64,000 bases of DNA from contig NZ_JABAPM010000001.1 in NCBI RefSeq assembly GCF_018913465.1, positions 434,001 through 498,000 on the forward strand, given 5' to 3'. The position numbers and the translations under genes are program-made. Below are positions 42,309 through 49,510 of this stretch, in pieces (the first letter of the stretch is position 1; each line of letters opens with the position of its first letter). The notes below the pieces were generated by a model. The model saw only the letters and a program-made list of their open reading frames with translations. It made no database searches and had not been told where the DNA came from. Source of the stretch: Arcanobacterium phocae (GTDB lineage Bacteria > Actinomycetota > Actinomycetes > Actinomycetales > Actinomycetaceae).

Positions 42309-43136
42309 TTAGAATGCTGGGACGATCTCTCCGTTTGGATATGACTCGCGGATGAAATCTGCAACCTTTGGATCGTGAAGGAGCTTTTCAAGTTTAGCGA
42401 TTGCTTCTGCTTTCGCAGAGTCTTTCTTCCACGCAAGGATATTTGCATACGGGTTATCTTCGCCCGATTCGATTGCGATGGCATCGGTTGCCGGGTTTAG
42501 CCCATGATCTAGTGCGAAGTTACCGTTAATCACAGCAATGTCAACGTCAGGTAGTTGCACTGGAATAATCGCCGGATCTGCTTCGATGAGCGTGTAATTA
42601 TGCGGATTCTTGGCAAGGTCGTGAATCGTTGGGTTATCGGTATTTTTCAGCTCGAAAAGCCCAAGTTTCTCGAGGAGTTTCAGTGCCCGTGCTTGGTTAG
42701 ATGGATCATTGTTAACCAAGATTGTTGCTTTATCTGATAACTCTTTGAGATCGGTGATCTTCTCCGAAAAAACAGCATAAGGTTCGATTTGGATGCCTTT
42801 GCCGTGTTCAAATTCGTAGCCTTTTTCGCTGACTTCGGTGTCAAAGTACGGTAGATGCTGGAAGAAGTTGGCATCGAGTTCGTCCTCATCCAGAGCAACA
42901 TTTGGCTGGATGTAGTCGGTGTACTCCTTGATGTCGATTTCGATTCCTTCAGCTGATGCTAGATTCTCGTTGACGAATTTTAGGATGTCAGCATGTGGTA
43001 CTGGTGAAGCTCCGACTTTGAGAACAGTTTTGCCGTTATCCTCCGAAGAACTCGATTGACTGTCCGATCCGGTAGCACATGACGTTAAGGCCAGAAGCGT
43101 TGCACAGGTAAGAGCGGCGAGTTTATGAAGTTTCAT
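42309..43136 (-). CDS. metQ: Methionine ABC transporter substrate-binding lipoprotein
   Basis: A 275-residue NlpA/MetQ family lipoprotein. The signal peptide ends in the lipobox LALTSC, giving a lipid-modified cysteine near residue 20. The mature part shows KVGASPVPHADILKFVNENL, YTDYIQPNVALDEDELDANF with the FFQHLPYFD stretch, and VDIAVINGNFALDHGLNP, all diagnostic for methionine-binding proteins. It is last in the metN-metI-metQ unit and has AAAGGA before the ATG. A terminator follows the stop. Confidence 0.95.
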   Translation of the reverse strand: MKLHKLAALTCATLLALTSCATGSDSQSSSSEDNGKTVLKVGASPVPHADILKFVNENLASAEGIEIDIKEYTDYIQPNVALDEDELDANFFQHLPYFDTEVSEKGYEFEHGKGIQIEPYAVFSEKITDLKELSDKATILVNNDPSNQARALKLLEKLGLFELKNTDNPTIHDLAKNPHNYTLIEADPAIIPVQLPDVDIAVINGNFALDHGLNPATDAIAIESGEDNPYANILAWKKDSAKAEAIAKLEKLLHDPKVADFIRESYPNGEIVPAF

Positions 43137-43228
43137 TGTTTTTCCTTTGGCTTTTAGGCGCGGGTTTTAGTAACCCATGGCCGACTAATCGTTGGGTGCC
43201 AAGGCTAAGTTTCCCGGCTGGTTGCGCC

Positions 43229-43963
43229 TTAGCGGTGATCAACCAACCGGCTCAACATATCGCCGACCCACTGCACGATTTGAACCATAATAAGGATGAC
43301 GACGACGGCGATGATGACGACATCGAAATGATGCCGGGTATATCCGTGGTTGATAGCGAGTGCGCCAAGACCGCCGCCACCGACGATGGAGGACATCGCC
43401 GAATATCCGATAACGGTAATAGTCAAAATCGTAATTGACTGAATAATTGCAGGCAGAGCTTCGCGTACTAAGACGCCAGACATAATGCCAACTGGTGACG
43501 CGCCAGCCATTTGCGCCGCTTCAACTTTTCCTTGTGAAACTGCAAGAACGTTGGATTCGACTAAACGAGCGAAATACGGAACAGCAGATACGATGAGAGC
43601 GACTGTGAACGCGGGCCATCCCACTGTTGAGAGCCAAGGAACATCGATCAAACGAATTGCGTATAGCACGATAACAGCCAAAATAATGAACGGTATTGCT
43701 CGGCCGATATTGATGCTAGCCCCCAATAGCTTATGAGTAACTCGATGCGGAATCAGCCCATCTTTACGGGTTTCAGCCAAGATTACGCCCAATGGCAGGC
43801 CAAGTAGCACGGTTACTATTGTGCCGACGCCGACCATATAGAGTGTTTCGACAATAGCAGGTAACAGCTGTTCTTGCACCACTGGTCGGTTGAACCATGT
43901 GCCTTCGTCGTGCCGTGAAACGGCGGCTATGACAGGAATAAGGGTAGCTAAGTTCAAAATCAT
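43229..43963 (-). CDS. metI: Methionine ABC transporter permease
   Basis: A 244-residue permease with about five helices and the EAA loop AAQMAGASPVGIMSGVLVRE that docks to the ATPase. LPAIVETLYMVGVGTIVTVL near the start and GYSAMSSIVGGGGLGALAIN near the end are MetI signatures. The start overlaps the metN stop (ATGA). Its upstream neighbour supplies the ATPase and the downstream gene the binding protein, 92 bases away. Confidence 0.95.
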   Translation of the reverse strand: MILNLATLIPVIAAVSRHDEGTWFNRPVVQEQLLPAIVETLYMVGVGTIVTVLLGLPLGVILAETRKDGLIPHRVTHKLLGASINIGRAIPFIILAVIVLYAIRLIDVPWLSTVGWPAFTVALIVSAVPYFARLVESNVLAVSQGKVEAAQMAGASPVGIMSGVLVREALPAIIQSITILTITVIGYSAMSSIVGGGGLGALAINHGYTRHHFDVVIIAVVVILIMVQIVQWVGDMLSRLVDHR

Positions 43964-44949
43964 GCCTCACGCACCTGTGCGAATACTGTTGTTTTGTTGA
44001 ATTTGGTAGCGCATACGTCGCCGGTGCCGATAGGAACTGTTAACGCTAAGCGGCCAACCTGAACATCTCCGACTGATTCGAATGTCCCTGTGGCAATATC
44101 TGCCCCTAGTTCGGCTACTTTGCTTAATACTTGCGATCCGGTTGGTTTACCTGGCTGAGAAGTGAAATAGAGGTCAATAACGTCATTGAGTTCGCTAATG
44201 TCATGATCGAGCTCCGGTAGTGGAATGAGCTTCTTGGCCAGTACTGACATTGGATCTTGCAGAATTTCTCGAATGTGGCCGCTTTCTTGGATTTTGCCAG
44301 CATCAAGAAGGGTAACGGAGTCACAGATTTTCCGTACGACAGACATTTCGTGGGTAATAACGACGACGGTTACTCCCGTTTGGTCCCGAACATTTTTCAA
44401 CAACTCTAAAATCGAATCAGTAGTTTCTGCATCAAGTGCTGACGTCGGTTCATCTGCCAGGAGAACAGCTGGTTTATCAGCTAGCGCACGAGCGATCCCT
44501 ACGCGCTGGCGTTGACCACCAGATAGCTGAGAAGGATAAGACGACGCACGATCTTGCAAGTTAACTAGGCGTAGTAGCTCGGTGACCCGGGCATCAATGT
44601 CTTTAGTTGGCATTTTTGCAATACGCAGGGGATAAGCAATGTTCTCGTAGGTGGTGCGCGATTCAAATAAGTTAGCACCTTGGAACACCATTCCGATGCG
44701 CCGGCGTGCAGCGCGCAATTCGTGCGAACGCAGCTGAGTGAGGTCTTGTCCATCAACCAAAATAGATCCAGCCGTTGGACGTTCGAGAGCAGTCAGGCAC
44801 CGGATAAGGGTGGATTTTCCAGCGCCTGATTCGCCGACGATTCCATGAATGGTGTTGTCAGCAATGGTTAATGACAGATCTTGTAATGCATGAACAACTG
44901 AGCTACCTTTACGTGGGTATATTTTTGACACGTTTTGAAGTTCGATCAT
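43960..44949 (-). CDS. metN: Methionine ABC transporter ATP-binding protein
   Basis: A 329-residue ATPase. The start at 44949 (MIELQNVSKIYPRKGS) follows GGAGGA by five bases; the longer frame to 44979 would run into the riboswitch and is rejected. Walker A is GESGAGKSTLIRCL, the ABC signature YPSQLSGGQRQRVGIARALA, Walker B VLLADEPTSALD, and the H-loop VVITHEMSVV. The C-terminal 90 residues are the NIL (C2) domain, where methionine binds and inhibits the MetNI transporter. Upstream lies a SAM riboswitch. Confidence 0.96.
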   Translation of the reverse strand: MIELQNVSKIYPRKGSSVVHALQDLSLTIADNTIHGIVGESGAGKSTLIRCLTALERPTAGSILVDGQDLTQLRSHELRAARRRIGMVFQGANLFESRTTYENIAYPLRIAKMPTKDIDARVTELLRLVNLQDRASSYPSQLSGGQRQRVGIARALADKPAVLLADEPTSALDAETTDSILELLKNVRDQTGVTVVVITHEMSVVRKICDSVTLLDAGKIQESGHIREILQDPMSVLAKKLIPLPELDHDISELNDVIDLYFTSQPGKPTGSQVLSKVAELGADIATGTFESVGDVQVGRLALTVPIGTGDVCATKFNKTTVFAQVREA

Positions 44950-44956
44950 ACATTCC

Positions 44957-45039
44957 TCCATCGCTCTCGGCAGTAGCACCCACCTGATTTGGGTTGCTGC
45001 AGCTTCGTCGAGCCGAGTCTCTTAGCTGCTCTTGATGAA
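44957..45039 (-). ncRNA. SAM riboswitch (SAM-I/SAM-IV clan) controlling metN translation
   Basis: Read on the minus strand the leader has TCATCAAGAG, GACTCGGCTCGACGAAGCTG, CAGCAACC and GGTGCTA, the conserved core words of S-box RNAs (ATCAAGAG, GATGAA-like loop, GGCAACC, GGTGCCA). Pairings found by eye: P1 TTCATC (45039-45034) with GATGGA (44962-44957); P2 GCAGC with GCTGC; P3 ACCCA with TGGGT; and a pseudoknot CTCGGC (45017-45012) with GCCGAG (44971-44966), the last more like SAM-IV or SAM-I/IV types. The 3' strand of P1 overlaps the metN ribosome site GGAGG (44959-44955), so SAM binding should block translation. No terminator is seen between it and metN. Confidence 0.85.
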
Positions 45040-45264
45040 CAGTTTAAGGCTTCCACGTTCGCAATGGAAAAGCAACCTATTCCAACATATGAGAATAGTG
45101 TGAATAAGCGACCGATGCGACTGCGAAAGTATGTGGGAGGCAGATGTCACTATAAAACTATGAATCAGATATATCAGCCGGCAATCCGTAGAAGCAAGCG
45201 CCAGTGGGTAATGGTGTTCCCGTTGCCTCAATCAGTTAACGAGAATCCTCAAGAAAATGAGGCA
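45040..45264. other. Gap upstream of the SAM riboswitch
   Basis: This part of the 376-base metN-deoD gap should hold the metNIQ promoter on the minus strand. I see no clear -35/-10 pair and no gene; a 110-codon plus-strand frame across it (44989-45321) has no coding character. Confidence 0.4.
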
Positions 45265-45305
45265 GAAAAAGTATTGCCTCCAACGCAGCGCGAAGGAGGC
45301 AATAC
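45265..45305 (-). terminator. Intrinsic terminator of deoD
   Basis: On the minus strand GTATTGCCTCC (45305-45295) pairs with GGAGGCAATAC (45281-45271), an 11-bp stem, followed by TTTTT (45270-45266). It lies about 20 bases after the deoD stop. Confidence 0.88.
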
Positions 45306-45325
45306 CCTTGAAATAGATTGAAGTC

Positions 45326-46033
45326 TCAGCAGTGAGCAGCAGCGATCGCTAACGAAAGTGCCTTCTGGAAGTTGTTCTCGCGTTCTTCTGCAGTCATGTC
45401 CGTTCCAGGAACTGTAATGTGATCAGAAATGGTCAAAACAGCGAGTGCCTGACGGTCATATTGAGCGGCGAGACCATAAAGCGCACCGGCTTCCATCTCG
45501 GCGCCTAAACAGCCGATCTTTCCTAGAGCTTCGTTGTCGGCTGGGTCTACGCCGTAGAAACGGTCGCGTGACACGATTGGGCCGACGACGACGTGCTCAT
45601 CATCTCCGGCGGCGTCAGCAGCAGCTCGTACGAGCTCATATGATGCGACGGCCGAGAAATGGGTGTTAGGTGTCAGGAATGTATTCATAACGCCTTCATA
45701 GTGAGCGCCGTTTGCAATAACAACGTCGCCTACCTTGACCTTTGGGGACAAGCCGCCGGCGGTGCCAACTCGGATAATGCGCTGGACATCGTAATGCATG
45801 AAGAGCTCATTGACATAGATAGACAATGATGGCTGTCCCATTCCAGATGCCATGATTGAGAGTGGTTTACCGTTTACTTCGCCAGTAAAGCCAACGATTC
45901 CGCGTACATCTGTCACGAGTTTTGCGTCAGGCATAAGCATCTGTGCCATACGGGTTGCACGTTTTGGATCTCCTGGCATGAGAACTGCTGGTGCAAAGTC
46001 ACCTTTCTCTGCACCAATATGTGGGGTTGCCAT
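45326..46033 (-). CDS. deoD: Purine-nucleoside phosphorylase, DeoD type
   Basis: A 235-residue hexameric nucleoside phosphorylase for salvage of inosine, guanosine and adenosine. It begins MATPHIGAEKGDFAPAVLMP with the GDP (residues 21-23) phosphate motif PGDPKRA, then GMGQPSLSIYVNELF, IIRVGTAGGLSPKVKVGDVV, and EMEAGALYGLA with the sugar-binding Met-Glu; the active-site Asp of the base pocket is in TISDHITVPG. The DeoD type accepts adenosine, unlike the trimeric enzyme. AGAAGGGA precedes the start. Own terminator downstream. Confidence 0.96.
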   Translation of the reverse strand: MATPHIGAEKGDFAPAVLMPGDPKRATRMAQMLMPDAKLVTDVRGIVGFTGEVNGKPLSIMASGMGQPSLSIYVNELFMHYDVQRIIRVGTAGGLSPKVKVGDVVIANGAHYEGVMNTFLTPNTHFSAVASYELVRAAADAAGDDEHVVVGPIVSRDRFYGVDPADNEALGKIGCLGAEMEAGALYGLAAQYDRQALAVLTISDHITVPGTDMTAEERENNFQKALSLAIAAAHC

Positions 46034-46126
46034 GAAATGTCCCTTCTGTAAGTAGATAAAAGAGCTGTGTGCTCGTTATACCTCTATAATCTCATATTTA
46101 GCGTCATGAAAGTATGAGCTAGACGC

Positions 46127-47395
46127 TTAGTTTTTAACACCAGGTAAAAGTTGGCGCACTCGTGCGTACAAATATCCACGTTTTTGCGCCCGGCGCTCTT
46201 GCGGAGATTGATGCTGGGCGATGGCCGCGTCGAATTCTTTCCAATGCTTCTCGCGTAATTCTAGGAAGTCTTGTGGTGCACCGCCAGGACGGTCCTCCAT
46301 GGTTGCGAGGTAAGGATAAAGATCGTGTCCACGCAGATATAAAACGATGGCGTTTATTGCTGCCACAAGCGGCACACTGAAAAGGGCACCAACGATTCCG
46401 GCTACCGACGACCCGCCAGCCACAATGAGAACAATTGCAAGTGGATGTATGTTCAAGGCATTACCCTGCAAAATTGGTTGCAGTAGATTACCTTCAATCT
46501 GCTGGACAGCCAAAATGCCAATCATCATCAACATTGCCATAAAGAGCGACTGGGTATTGACAAGAACAATAAGTACCGCGACAAATCCCGATAAGAACGC
46601 GCCAACCACCGGGATAAAGGCCGCTAGAAAGACGATTACACCAATCGGGAATGCTAAGCCCAGCGGGGTATCGAGGATTATGGCAATAACAGAAATACCG
46701 ATAGCGTCGACGAGAGCTACCGTGGCCTGGGTGCGCGTGTAATTGCCGATCATCACCCATGCTCTGATGCCAGCTTCATTTGCCGGATTTTGGTAATGCA
46801 ACGGGAGGAGACGAACCATCCAATGCCATAGCCGTCGGCCGTCTTTCAAGAAGAAGAACAAAGTGAATAGAACGAGGATAAATCCAGTTAGGAGAGAGGA
46901 AACCGTTGAACCAACAGCTACGACCCCTCCGAGGATCTGGCTGGAATTATTTGTAATTGTGCTTTGTAACGAGTTCCATGCGTCATTAATCTGGTCACCA
47001 ACATCGGGTAAAGCAGTTGACACTTGTTCTATGAGGGTATTAATTCCGGCATATATCTGATCGGAGACTTCGGAAAAGCCGGATATGATTCCAACGCTCG
47101 AGCCCCAGATGAGCAATCCGACGAAGGCTACGAGTAGAAGTAACGTCGTCGTCGCTGCCAGAGCTGACGGAAACTTTAGACGCTTGATGAGCCCGGAGGA
47201 CACCGGCTCTAAAATAACAGCCAGCAACAACGCAACCATTGTCGAAATAATAATCGTGTAAAAATGTAGCCCCAGCCATCCAAGTGCGGCTAGAACGACA
47301 GCTACCACGATGAGCCGCCACGACCAAGCGGCGGCAGTAACTAATGGTTGAGGTACAGAATATGCCGGTTTATCGTCCACCTGGCGTGCTTGCAT
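46127..47395 (-). CDS. AI-2E family transporter (PerM/YdiK-like)
   Basis: A 422-residue membrane protein with about eight helices. The start at 47395 (MQARQVDDKPAYSV) has AAGGAG six bases upstream. Family marks are the N-terminal helix pair with LLLAVILEPVSSGLIKRLKF, a periplasmic amphipathic stretch (EVSDQIYAGINTLIEQVSTA), FFLKDGRRLWHWMVRLLPLH, and the core segment FLAAFIPVVGAFLSGFVAVL plus QIEGNLLQPILQGNALNIHP. The family includes E. coli TqsA, linked to autoinducer-2 export, and sodium/proton antiporters, so function is open. A cytosolic tail rich in charged residues follows. Confidence 0.9.
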   Translation of the reverse strand: MQARQVDDKPAYSVPQPLVTAAAWSWRLIVVAVVLAALGWLGLHFYTIIISTMVALLLAVILEPVSSGLIKRLKFPSALAATTTLLLLVAFVGLLIWGSSVGIISGFSEVSDQIYAGINTLIEQVSTALPDVGDQINDAWNSLQSTITNNSSQILGGVVAVGSTVSSLLTGFILVLFTLFFFLKDGRRLWHWMVRLLPLHYQNPANEAGIRAWVMIGNYTRTQATVALVDAIGISVIAIILDTPLGLAFPIGVIVFLAAFIPVVGAFLSGFVAVLIVLVNTQSLFMAMLMMIGILAVQQIEGNLLQPILQGNALNIHPLAIVLIVAGGSSVAGIVGALFSVPLVAAINAIVLYLRGHDLYPYLATMEDRPGGAPQDFLELREKHWKEFDAAIAQHQSPQERRAQKRGYLYARVRQLLPGVKN

Positions 47396-47487
47396 AAAAG
47401 ACTCCTTACATGCGTAGAATATCTTTAGCCTACCAACTGCAGTCACTGAGACGGCTAGGCGTTACGGAAAATATGCTCTGGAGAAAT

Positions 47488-48249
47488 ATGACACACTACG
47501 CACTGTTGGCTTTTGATCTTGACGATACATTAGCGCCTTCGAAGTCGCCGTTGCCCAAACCGATGGTCTGTGCGCTGAAACGCCTATTGGATGTCAGTGA
47601 GGTGTGTGTGATTTCAGGTGGCCAATTTGAACAGTTCTCATCGCAACTTTTAGCGAATCTTGATGCTAATAATGAGCAATTAGCAAAACTGCATCTGATG
47701 CCAACCTGCGGAACTCGCTATTTACGTTTTTCTGAAGGACAGTGGTCTTCTGTGTATGCACGTGATCTGACCGACGACGAACGGGCACGAGCATTGGCAT
47801 CGCTTGAACGACGTGCAAAAGAGCTCGGGCTGTGGGAGGAAAAGACGTGGGGACCGATTCTCGAAGATCGCGGTTCTCAGATTACTTTTTCAGCGTTGGG
47901 GCAACAAGCTCCAGTTGATGCCAAAAAGGCGTGGGATCCGGATCGCACTAAGAAAGAACTATTGCGAGCCGCAGTGGCTAAAGATCTTCCAGATCTAGAA
48001 GTTCGCTCCGGCGGGTCTACATCCGTTGATATTACTCGGTCGGGGGTAGACAAAGCGTACGGCATTGCCGAGTTGTCGAAGCAAACAGGAATCTCAATTA
48101 ACGATATGCTGTTTATCGGAGATCGCCTTGATGAAGGCGGCAACGATTTCCCAGTTCTTCGATTGGGGATTGATACCCATCCAGTTGGTGGCTGGGAAGA
48201 TACAGTTGAGTTTGTTAATGACTACGTTGACGCGCATGCAAGGGGATAG
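47488..48249 (+). CDS. HAD superfamily phosphatase (HAD-IIB type)
   Basis: A 253-residue hydrolase. The start at 47488 (MTHYALLAFDLDDTLAPSK) follows GGAG; frames reaching further upstream overlap the promoter of the divergent gene. Motif I is FDLDDTLAPSK (Asp10, Asp12), motif II VISGG, the motif III lysine is in SGVDKAYGIAELSKQTG, and motif IV is FIGDRLDEGGNDFPVLRLGI. The cap between motifs II and III marks subfamily IIB, which contains sugar phosphatases such as sucrose-, trehalose- and mannosyl-glycerate phosphatases and phosphomannomutases. The substrate is not evident. It is followed two bases later by a VKOR gene. Confidence 0.88.
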   Translation: MTHYALLAFDLDDTLAPSKSPLPKPMVCALKRLLDVSEVCVISGGQFEQFSSQLLANLDANNEQLAKLHLMPTCGTRYLRFSEGQWSSVYARDLTDDERARALASLERRAKELGLWEEKTWGPILEDRGSQITFSALGQQAPVDAKKAWDPDRTKKELLRAAVAKDLPDLEVRSGGSTSVDITRSGVDKAYGIAELSKQTGISINDMLFIGDRLDEGGNDFPVLRLGIDTHPVGGWEDTVEFVNDYVDAHARG

Positions 48250-48251
48250 CT

Positions 48252-48929
48252 ATGAAGAACCAAATATCTGAGCTCAGTGAACACGATATTGATGAACGAA
48301 TAGCTAAGTTTGCATGCTATCCGTCTGAACGGCAGGTCACCGGCGGTGCAGAACGCGGTTTTGCTTGGTTGATGACGATCTGCGGTGTCATCGGCATGTG
48401 GGCGTCGATGTCTCTGATTATTGCTGAGAAACAAAAGCTCATGCATCCCGAAGGAGTGCTGCCGTGCGATATTAATCCGCTTGTCGGTTGCGGAAAATGG
48501 GTAGGCATGTGGCAGAACGAAGTGTTTTTTGGTGTCACTAACTCGGTATTTGGCCTCGCATTTTTTGCAGGTATTACTGCGTTAGGCTTTGTGTTAGTGG
48601 CCGACGGGCGATTTGCTCGATGGCTGTGGCAAGCACTATCAGCAGCATTGGCTCTTGGTATTGTCTGGGTGGTGTGGTTCATGTACCAGAGCTTGGTAGT
48701 AGAAAACTCGATGTGCCCATACTGCGTGGTAACTTGGTTTACCACTATTATGCTTTTCGTCCACGTCACTGCGCGTAGTGCGCAAGCTGGCCATTTCGGA
48801 GACAAGTTTACCGACGCCGGGCGAGCATACGCTCGTAACAGATGGATCGGCGTCGGCCTGAGCTATGGACTTGTCATTGTTCTAGTGGTTGTTTTCTTCT
48901 GGGATCAATTGCCACTATTCTTCGTCTAA
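48252..48929 (+). CDS. Vitamin K epoxide reductase (VKOR) family protein
   Basis: A 225-residue membrane protein with about five helices. It carries the VKOR cysteine pairs: LPCDINPLVGCGKWVGMWQN (loop cysteines) and ENSMCPYCVVTWFTTIMLF (CxxC facing quinone). In actinobacteria VKOR reoxidises a DsbA-like protein outside the membrane and so drives disulfide formation in exported proteins, taking the place of DsbB. No thioredoxin-like partner is fused or adjacent here. The exported protease and envelope proteins of this genome are possible beneficiaries. It is convergent with the HIT gene, 26 bases apart. Confidence 0.9.
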   Translation: MKNQISELSEHDIDERIAKFACYPSERQVTGGAERGFAWLMTICGVIGMWASMSLIIAEKQKLMHPEGVLPCDINPLVGCGKWVGMWQNEVFFGVTNSVFGLAFFAGITALGFVLVADGRFARWLWQALSAALALGIVWVVWFMYQSLVVENSMCPYCVVTWFTTIMLFVHVTARSAQAGHFGDKFTDAGRAYARNRWIGVGLSYGLVIVLVVVFFWDQLPLFFV

Positions 48930-48955
48930 AGTATGGATTACAGCTAACGTATGGA

Positions 48956-49393
48956 TTACAACGAATCCATATATTCGGGTACGTGATCGCCGTAGCCTAG
49001 ATCGACGAGGCTGTTGCGAAGCGTCATCATTGCCTCAGTAATTTCAGCTGCAGGTGCTGGGCCTACTTCGTGTAGGTTAGCTGCACTTTCCGCGTCTGCC
49101 GGGATGACATGGATGTGAGTATGGGGAACTTCAAATCCTAAAATAGTTACTACGGAGCGTTCCACGCCAAAAGCGCGCTCTTGAGCTGTAGCGATAATTT
49201 GTGCAACGTTCATTGCGTGCGCGAACACGCGGGGTTCGACGTCGTTAAATTTTGCTACTTCTTCGCGCGGAACCACCATAACGTGGCCTGGGCGTGCAGG
49301 CTCGATAGTCGCCATAACAACGACATCCTCATCAGCCCAAACAAATTTTCCCGGAATCTCACCAGTGATAATTTTTGTAAAAACACTACTCAT
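48956..49393 (-). CDS. HIT family protein (histidine triad nucleotide hydrolase)
   Basis: A 145-residue protein beginning MSSVFTKIITGEIPGKFVWA, as usual for bacterial HIT proteins of the Hint branch. The triad is in VPHTHIHVIPAD, with the pattern HxHxH followed by two hydrophobic residues. PARPGHVMVVPREEVAKFND is the second conserved block. Such proteins hydrolyse AMP-lysine or dinucleotides; the biological role varies. It is divergent from leuS. Confidence 0.93.
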   Translation of the reverse strand: MSSVFTKIITGEIPGKFVWADEDVVVMATIEPARPGHVMVVPREEVAKFNDVEPRVFAHAMNVAQIIATAQERAFGVERSVVTILGFEVPHTHIHVIPADAESAANLHEVGPAPAAEITEAMMTLRNSLVDLGYGDHVPEYMDSL

Positions 49394-49510
49394 GTTTCTA
49401 GTTTACATCCTTAAGACGTTTGGTGGATCACACGAACGTCATATAAAGAATAGTGGTTGCCTGCGTTACCATTGGTATTACTAGTTTTGGGTAACATACT
49501 AAGGAGAATC

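Noticed and set aside
43136-43438. Plus-strand frame with an Asp-rich run
   Set aside because: The acidic run is the antisense of hydrophobic Val/Ile codons of metI.
44989-45321. 110-codon plus-strand frame between metN and deoD
   Set aside because: It lies antisense to the SAM riboswitch and the deoD terminator, has no ribosome site and no family-like composition.
48935-48958. Direct repeat GTATGGATTACA between VKOR and HIT genes
   Set aside because: A single 12-base duplication at the junction of convergent genes with no further structure; not enough for a mobile element or attachment site.
49394-49510. T-box leader for leuS
   Set aside because: The gap is too short and has neither a specifier stem nor the T-box sequence.
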